From positions 1 through 64,000 of the forward strand of contig NZ_VCJO01000019.1 of the NCBI RefSeq assembly GCF_009712475.1: a DNA stretch of 64,000 nt. Direction: 5' to 3'. The first letter of the stretch is position 1. Each line of letters starts with the position of its first letter. The notes beneath the pieces are model-generated. The model worked only from the letters and a program-made list of their open reading frames with translations. It did no database searches and had not been told where the DNA came from. The position numbers were made by a program, and so were the translations under genes. Shown here one piece after another: positions 1 through 9,000 of the stretch. Source of the stretch: Micromonospora sp. CP22 (GTDB taxonomy: Bacteria > Actinomycetota > Actinomycetes > Mycobacteriales > Micromonosporaceae).

Positions 1-60
1 ATCGCCTCCAACACCAACCGGAACATCCCCGCCAACCGCGACAACCCACCACCACCAAAC
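1..60 (-). repeat. Start of a probable third, diverged copy of the duplicated A-domain block
   Basis: Bases 1-45 align with 3154-3198 and 6286-6330, the C-A linker at the end of the duplicated block, with only a few differences. They share its G/T-rich coding-strand composition. The fourth adenylation domain, cut by the window edge, therefore probably belongs to the same duplicated family. Only about 60 bases are visible. Confidence 0.45.
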
Positions 61-3000
61 ACCCGCGCATCCGCGACGAGGTCGAGGAAGCCGCTGGCCG
101 CGGTGACCTGGAGGAGGAACTCGGTGCCGCCCTCACCGGCGACGGCCTCGAAGCCGACCTGCTCCTCACTGTCGGTGTTGGCGCGCCGGAACTCGGTGTA
201 GTCGAAGACGACGTCGATCGGGTGCTGGTCCTCACCGGTCAGCCGGTGCACCGCGGGCAGCGGGTAGCGGCGGTGCGGCCACAGCTCCGCCTCGCGGTCG
301 AAGACCGCGCGCACCAGTTCCCGCCAGGTACGCGCACCCCGCTCGTAGCCGAACGGCAGGATGTTGATGTACATGCCGTGCACCCGCTCGGCACCACGCA
401 CCTCCGGCCGCGCGTCACACACCAGCCCGGTGTGGAATCGCCGCTCGTCGGTGAGCTGGCTCATCACCTTCAGGTGCGCCGCGTGCAGGACCGCCTTCGG
501 CGACACCTCGCAGGCCGAGGCGAGGGCCCGGATGCGCGGGTCGAGGTCCTGGTAGCTGATCCGGTGTCGAAGGACCGCGCCGTGCGCCGCGTCCGGCTCT
601 CCCCAACCGGACGGCGGGGTGAACTTCACGTACTCGGAAGTGATTTTGCGCCAGTACGCCTGATCGGCGTCGGAGTCCACCGCCGCACGCTCACCGGCGA
701 CGAAGTCGGCGTAGCGGACCGCGATCGGCTCCGACGCCTCAGGTGCCATGCCGACGCAGCGCCGCTCATAGCAGCTGCGCAGCTCGGCCAGGAGCGCGTT
801 CAGGTCCCAGCCACCGGTCACCAGGTGGCTGATCGCCAGAGTGAGCCACCAACCACCGTCCGTGTCGACGTGGGCGCTGATCCGCAGCAGCGGAGCGGGG
901 TGCTCGGGGTCGAACGGCCGCGCGCGCTCGGCCTCGACATGCTCACGCAGTTGCGCCTCGGCCCGCTCCGGGTCCAGCCGCAGGACCCGGACGTCGACCG
1001 GGACCTCGGAGTGCACGAGTTGCAGGGGCACCGAGTAGCCGTCCAGGGCGAAGGAGGTGCGCAGGGTCTCGTGCCGGGCGACGATGTCCCGCACCGCCGC
1101 GGTCAGGGCGTCTGCGGCGAAGGGCTGGCGGCTGTGCACCCGGAAGCACCGGACGATGTGGTAGAGGGACCGCTGCGACTCCTTCTGCATCTGCACCAGC
1201 ATGCCGAGTTGCACCTGGGCGATCGGGTAGGCGTCGTCGAGGCCGGTCGGCAGGGCGGCCCGGTCTGCCTCGTCGAGTTGCGCGAAGCGGGCCACCGGCT
1301 GGAACTGCGGCTCGGGGGTCGCCGTCTGCTTGGCCTCGAGATGCCCGGCGAGCGCCGCGACGGTGCGGTGCACGAAGACGTCGCGTACGCCGACGCCGAA
1401 CCCGGCCGTCCGCAGCGCGCCGACCAGCGCCACCGCCCGTAGTGAATCGCCGCCGAGGTCGAAGAAGTTGTCCAGGACGCTGACGGTGTCGAGTTTGAGT
1501 ACCCGGGCCCAGATATCGGCCAGTTGCGCTTCCAGATCCGTACGCGGAGCGACGTGCACCCGCTCGGTGACGGTCACCGATTCCAGCAACGCGGCCCGAT
1601 CGACCTTCCCGTTCGCGTTCAACGGAATCGACTCCACCGCGACCAGATCAGCCGGAATCATGTACTCCGGCAACCGATCCGCACACTCCTGACGCACCCG
1701 CTGCACCAGCCCCACGTCCGGACCCTCCGGAACATAGAAACCGACCAGCCGCGCCTCACCCACCACACCGGAATGCACCACCGCCACCGCGTCACGCACC
1801 CCGGCCACCGCGGTCAACACCGACTCGATCTCACCCAACTCGATCCGGTAACCACGCACCTTCACCTGGTGGTCCACCCGACCCACGAACTCCACCACAC
1901 CATCGGGCAACCGACGCGTCAGATCCCCCGTCCGATACAACCTCGACCCCGGCTCACCGAACGGATCCGGCACAAACCGATCCGCCGTCAACCCCGGCTG
2001 ACCCACATACCCCCGCGCGACACCGACACCACCCACATACAACTCACCGGTCACCCCCACCGGCACCGGCTGCATCCACGCGTCCAACACATACATCCGC
2101 ACACCCGGCAACGCCCGACCGATCGGCACCACCGGCAACGTCTGCTCAACCCGAACCGGAAAAACACACGTACCCACCGACGCCTCCGTCGGCCCGTACT
2201 CATTAATCAGATTCCCCGGCCCCAACAAACCCAGCCAACGATTCGCCACCGCCGCCGGCAAACCCTCACCAGCAACCACCACCACCGGCGCCAAACCCGC
2301 CAACCGGTCATCCGACAACTGCCGACCCAAAATCTCCAAATGACCCGGCGTCAACTTCAAGAAACTAAACGGACCAGCCCCATCCAGCACAGCCCCCAAC
2401 TCCGCCAGATCCACATCCTGATCCACCATGAACACACGCTGGCCCACCACCAACGGCGCCCACACATTCGGCACCTGCAAATCAAAAGCCACCGACGAGA
2501 AAACAGCACAACCAGCCGAACCACGACCAGCCAACTCACCCGCAGCCCACGCCACATGATTCGCCAAACCCCGATGCGTGACCTGCACACCCTTCGGCCG
2601 ACCCGTCGAACCCGACGTGAAAATCACATAAGCCACATCATCAAGATCCACCACACCCGGCAACACCACCGAACCCACCGGATCCGAACCGGCCACCTCC
2701 TCCACCGCCAGAACCCCAACCCCAGCAGCAGCAAACCGATCCACATACCGAGCCGACGTCACCACACACGACACACCCGCATCCGCCAACATCGACTCGA
2801 CCCGACCCACCGGAAACGCCGGATCCAACGGCACAAACGCCGCCCCCGCCTTCCACACCCCCACCATCGCCGCCACCAGATCAACACCCCGATCCAGCAA
2901 CACCCCCACCACAGCGCCACGACCCACACCCCGCGACACCAACCCACGAGCAAAACCCACCGCCCGCGAATCCAACTCCGCAAACCCAACCCCATTAACC

Positions 3001-6000
3001 GCCTCACCCGACGGCACCGCCACAACCTGACGCTCAAACCCCTCCAACACCGACCACGACACCAACTCCCCCACACCCACATCCCCCAACACCACCGACA
3101 CCTCACCCGCCGGCAAACACACCACCCGCGCATCCCCACCCGGATCCGCCACCATCGCCTCCAACACCACCCGATACATCCCCCCCAACCGCAGGACGTT
3201 GGAGTAGCTGACGACGTGCGGACGGCTGAGGATGCTCAGCGTTCCGTCGAGGGTGGAGACGTGCAGGTCGAACTCGCTGGACGCCTCGTAGATGGCGTCG
3301 TCGAAGCCGACCCGGTCGGTGTCGACCTGGGCGAAGTCGAGGAAGTTGAACAGGATCTCGATGGGCCGCTCGCCATTGGTGAACCGCTGCACCGCCGGCA
3401 GCGGGTAGTGCCGGTGCGGCCACAACTCCAACTCGGCCTCGAAGGTCTGCCGGATCAACTCCTCCCAGGTGGCGGCGGAACCCCGGTGCACGAACGGCAG
3501 CGTGTTCAGGTGCATGCCGTACACCCGGTCGGCGCCGGCCACCTCGGGCCGGCCGTGACACACCAGGCCGCTGGTGAAGACGTCCTGGTCGGTGAGCTGG
3601 CTCATCACCTTCAGGTGCGCCGCCAGCAGCACGCTCTTCAGCGACGTGCCGGTACGGCTGGCCAGGTTCTTGAGCCCGTCGAGCAGGTCGTGCAGCGGCA
3701 CCCGGGTGCCGCACTGGAACTCGGGGTCGCTCTCCGGCGCTCCCCAGCCGCTCGGCAGGGTGAAGCGCGGGTACTCGACCACGCCACGCCAGTACGCCTC
3801 GTCCTCGGCGGAGGCGAGGGAGGCCAGTTCGGCGGCGACGAAGTCGGCGTAGCGGACCGGCAGCGCGTCGAAGGGCACGGGTGAACCGGTGTCCCGCAGC
3901 CGCCGGTAGTTGTCCAGAATCTCCATCAGCAGGGAGTGGTGGCTCCAGCCTTCGAGGATGCCGTGCGACATGGTCAGCACGAACCACCAGGCGTTGCCCT
4001 CGCCGATCGCGCCGGCGACCCGGATCTGGGGGAACTCCTCCGGCGCGAACGGGGCGGCCCGTTCGGCGGCCATGTAGGCGCGGAGTCCCTCCTCGGCGTC
4101 CGTGCCCCGCAGGTCGAGCACGGCCACCTCGATCGGGACCTCGGAGTGCACGAGTTGCAGGGGCACCGAGTAGCCGTCCAGGGCGAAGGAGGTGCGCAGG
4201 ATCTCGTGCCGGTCCACGACGGTCTGCACCGCACGGCGCAGCGCGTCGGGGACGAAGGGCTGGTCGTCGTGGATCGGGAAGGCCGACACGTTGTGGTAGG
4301 TGTGCCGGTCGGTGTCGGCCAGCATCTGCACCAGCATGCCGAGTTGCACCTGGCCGATCGGGTAGGCGTCGTCGAGGCCGGTCGGCAGGGCGGCCCGGTC
4401 TGCCTCGTCGAGCTGCGTGAACGGAGCCACCGGCTCGAATCGCGGTTCGACGGCGGCCTGCGTCGCCTGGATGTGCGTGGCGAGCGCGGCCACGGTGCGG
4501 TGCACGAAGACGTCCCGGACCGACGCGGGGAAGCCGGCGGTGCGTAGTGCGCCGACCAGCGCGATGGCGCTGATCGAGTGACCGCCGAGGTCGAAGAAGT
4601 TGTCCAGGACGCTGACGGTGTCGAGTTTGAGTACCCGGGCCCAGATATCGGCCAGTTGCGCTTCCAGATCCGTACGCGGAGCGACGTGCACCCGCTCGGT
4701 GACGGTCACCGATTCCAGCAACGCGGCCCGATCGACCTTCCCGTTCGCGTTCAACGGAATCGACTCCACCGCGACCAGATCAGCCGGAATCATGTACTCC
4801 GGCAACCGATCCGCACACTCCTGACGCACCCGCTGCACCAGCCCCACGTCCGGACCCTCCGGAACATAGAAACCGACCAGCCGCGCCTCACCCACCACAC
4901 CGGAATGCACCACCGCCACCGCGTCACGCACCCCGGCCACCGCGGTCAACACCGACTCGATCTCACCCAACTCGATCCGGTAACCACGCACCTTCACCTG
5001 GTGGTCCACCCGACCCACGAACTCCACCACACCATCGGGCAACCGACGCGTCAGATCCCCCGTCCGATACAACCTCGACCCCGGCTCACCGAACGGATCC
5101 GGCACAAACCGATCCGCCGTCAACCCCGGCTGACCCACATACCCCCGCGCGACACCGACACCACCCACATACAACTCACCGGTCACCCCCACCGGCACCG
5201 GCTGCATCCACGCGTCCAACACATACATCCGCACACCCGGCAACGCCCGACCGATCGGCACCACCGGCAACGTCTGCTCAACCCGAACCGGAAAAACACA
5301 CGTACCCACCGACGCCTCCGTCGGCCCGTACTCATTAATCAGATTCCCCGGCCCCAACAAACCCAGCCAACGATTCGCCACCGCCGCCGGCAAACCCTCA
5401 CCAGCAACCACCACCACCGGCGCCAAACCCGCCAACCGGTCATCCGACAACTGCCGACCCAAAATCTCCAAATGACCCGGCGTCAACTTCAAGAAACTAA
5501 ACGGACCAGCCCCATCCAGCACAGCCCCCAACTCCGCCAGATCCACATCCTGATCCACCATGAACACACGCTGGCCCACCACCAACGGCGCCCACACATT
5601 CGGCACCTGCAAATCAAAAGCCACCGACGAGAAAACAGCACAACCAGCCGAACCACGACCAGCCAACTCACCCGCAGCCCACGCCACATGATTCGCCAAA
5701 CCCCGATGCGTGACCTGCACACCCTTCGGCCGACCCGTCGAACCCGACGTGAAAATCACATAAGCCACATCATCAAGATCCACCACACCCGGCAACACCA
5801 CCGAACCCACCGGATCCGAACCGGCCACCTCCTCCACCGCCAGAACCCCAACCCCAGCAGCAGCAAACCGATCCACATACCGAGCCGACGTCACCACACA
5901 CGACACACCCGCATCCGCCAACATCGACTCGACCCGACCCACCGGAAACGCCGGATCCAACGGCACAAACGCCGCCCCCGCCTTCCACACCCCCACCATC

Positions 6001-9000
6001 GCCGCCACCAGATCAACACCCCGATCCAGCAACACCCCCACCACAGCGCCACGACCCACACCCCGCGACACCAACCCACGAGCAAAACCCACCGCCCGCG
6101 AATCCAACTCCGCAAACCCAACCCCATTAACCGCCTCACCCGACGGCACCGCCACAACCTGACGCTCAAACCCCTCCAACACCGACCACGACACCAACTC
6201 CCCCACACCCACATCCCCCAACACCACCGACACCTCACCCGCCGGCAAACACACCACCCGCGCATCCCCACCCGGATCCGCCACCATCGCCTCCAACACC
6301 ACCCGATACATCCCCCCCAACCGGAGCAGGGCGTCGTGGCTGACGTGACGTCGGCTGGCCTGGAGGGTCAGGAAACCGAGCCGGCTGAACACACCCAGCG
6401 GGAACTCGGTCGGGCTGTCGTCGATGGATTCGGCGTAGTCGATGTCTGCGGTGTCGATCTGGTGGAAGTCGTGGTAGCTGAACCGCACGTCGAGCAGCCG
6501 GGCGTCCTGCCCGATCTCACGTTGCAGGGTGGACAGCGGGTAGCGGCGGTGCGGCCACAGCTCCACCTCGGCCTCGAAGGTCCGCCGGATCAGCTCCTCC
6601 CAGGTGGCGGGTGCGCCGTCGTAACCGATCGGAACGGTGTTGAGGTGCATGCCGTACACCCGGTCGGCACCGGCCACCTCGGGCCGGATGTTGCAGACCA
6701 GACCGGTGTAGAAGCGGCCGGCCTCGGTGAGCTGGCTCATCACCTTCAGGTGCGCCGCCAGCATGACCGACTTGTAGGGCACGCCGAGACGCCGGGCGAG
6801 GTCGCGCAGCGCCGATTCGAGGTCCTGGAGCGGCACCCAGTGCTCGTGCTTGGCCCCCTCCGGGGCTGCCGGATCGGCCCAGCCGACCGGCAGCTCGTGC
6901 CGGGTCCGCCCGACCAGGGCGCGACGCCAGAACTCGCGGTCCAGGTCACCGGTGACCGACCGCTGTTCGGCGGCCACGGCGTCGGCGAACCGGACCGACG
7001 GGACCGGCTGCGGCGTGGGCTGCTCGCCGGCGCGGATCCGGTGGTACTCGCGGACCAGCTCCATGATCAGGGAGTGGTAGCTCCACCCGTCCAGGATCGG
7101 GTGGCACTCGGTCAGGGTGAGCCACCAGCTACCGTCGGAGCAGGTCCGGGCGTGCAGCCGCAGCAGCGACGGCCGGTCCAGGTCGAACAGACGGGTGCGC
7201 TCCACGGCAATGAAGTCGCGCAGTTCCCGGTCCAGTTCGGCCTGGTCGACGGCGTGGCTGTGGTCATGGGTGACGGTCAGCTCGGCGGTGGCGTGCACCA
7301 GCTGCATCGGCACCGAGTAGCTGGTCAGGTCGAAGGAGGTCCGCAGCACCTCGTGGCGTTGCACCAACAGCGCCGCGGCGGCGCGCAGCGCCTCCAGGGA
7401 GAACTCTCCCGCATCGCGCACCCGGTAGCTGGTCACGTTGTGGTAGTGGTTCTGCTCGGTGTCGGCGAGCAGTTCGACGAGCATGCCGAGCTGCCCCTGG
7501 GTGCACGGGTAGGCGTCCACGAGGTCGGCGGGCAACGCGGCCCGGTCGGCGGCGCTGATCAGCTCGAACGGGGCGACGGTCGGCTCCGGCTCGGCGGCCG
7601 GGCGCGCGGTGATCAGTTCGGCCAGCTCGGCGACGGTACGCCGCTCGAAGATGTCCCGGACCTCCACGTCGAGGTGCGCGTCGCGCAGCGCGCCGGCCAG
7701 CGCCACCGCGCGGATGGAGTCGCCGCCGAGGTCGAAGAAGCCGTCGTGCACACCGACCCGGTCCAGCCCGAGGGTGGTGGCCCAGACGTCGGCGAGCTGC
7801 TGCTCCACGATGGTGCGCGGGGCCACGTACGGCCGCTCGACGGGAGCCACCGTCCGGTCCGGGGAGGGCAGCGCGGCGCGGTCGAGCTTGCCGTTGTTGG
7901 TCAGCGGGATCCGGACCAGCGGCACGAACGCGGTGGGGATCATGTAGTCGGGCAGGGTCCGGCCCAGCGCCGCCCGAACCTGCGAGGGACGCAGGAGCGC
8001 CGGGTCCTCACCGGCCACCAGGTACGCGATCAGACGCTGGTCGCCCGGCCCCTGCTCGTGCAGCACCACCACCGCGTCTCGGACACCCGGCAGCGCGGTC
8101 AGCGCCGCCTCGATCTCACCCAGCTCGACCCGGTAACCACGGATCTTGACCTGGTGGTCGATCCGGCCGAGGAACTCCAGCCCGCCGTCCGCGTTGCGCC
8201 GGGCGAGGTCGCCACTGCGGTACAGCCGGGATCCGGGCGCACCCCACGGGTCCGGGACGAACCGCTGCGCGGTCAGCTCGGGGCGGCCGAGATAGCCACG
8301 CGCCACCCCGGGTCCACCCACGTAGATCTCGCCCGGCACCCCGATCGGAACCGGCTGGCCCTGCGCGTCGAGCAGGTATACGCAGAGGTCGGACAGCGGC
8401 GCGCCGATCGGGTTGGCCGTGCCGCCCACCTCGGCGTCGACGACGCGGTGGTGGGTGGTGTGCACGGTGGTCTCGGTGATCCCGTACATGTTGATCAGCT
8501 GGGGTGCGTCCAGCCCACGGCGGGCCACCCAGGGCGTCAGTTCGGCGTAGTCCAGCTGCTCGCCGCCGAAGGTCACCACCCGCAGGTCGAGCCGGTCCAC
8601 CCGGGGGTCGCCGTCGGCCGCCAGGCAGACCAGGGCGCGGAACGCCGAGGGCGTCTGACTGAGCACCGTGACCCGGTGCTCGACCAGCTGGTCGAGCAGT
8701 TCCTCCGGCGACCGGATCACCGCACGCGGCAGCACCAGCAGCCGACCACCGTGCAACAGGCAGCCCCAGATCTCCCAGACGGAGAAGTCGAAGGCGTACG
8801 AGTGCAGCAGCACGAACACGTCGTCCGGACCGAACCGGTAGTCCTCGGCGGTCACCGTGAACAGGCGCAGCACCTGCCGGTGCGCCACCGCGACGCCCTT
8901 CGGGCGGCCGGTGGAACCCGAGGTGTAGATGACGTAGCAGAGGTTGTCCACGTCCATCGGCACGGCAGGGTCGCTGGTCGGCTGGGCGGTCAGCTCGGCG

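Noticed and set aside
1450..6323. The large perfect repeat as an insertion sequence or transposon
   Set aside because: It has no transposase, no terminal inverted repeats and no target duplication. Both copies are in-frame coding parts of NRPS modules.
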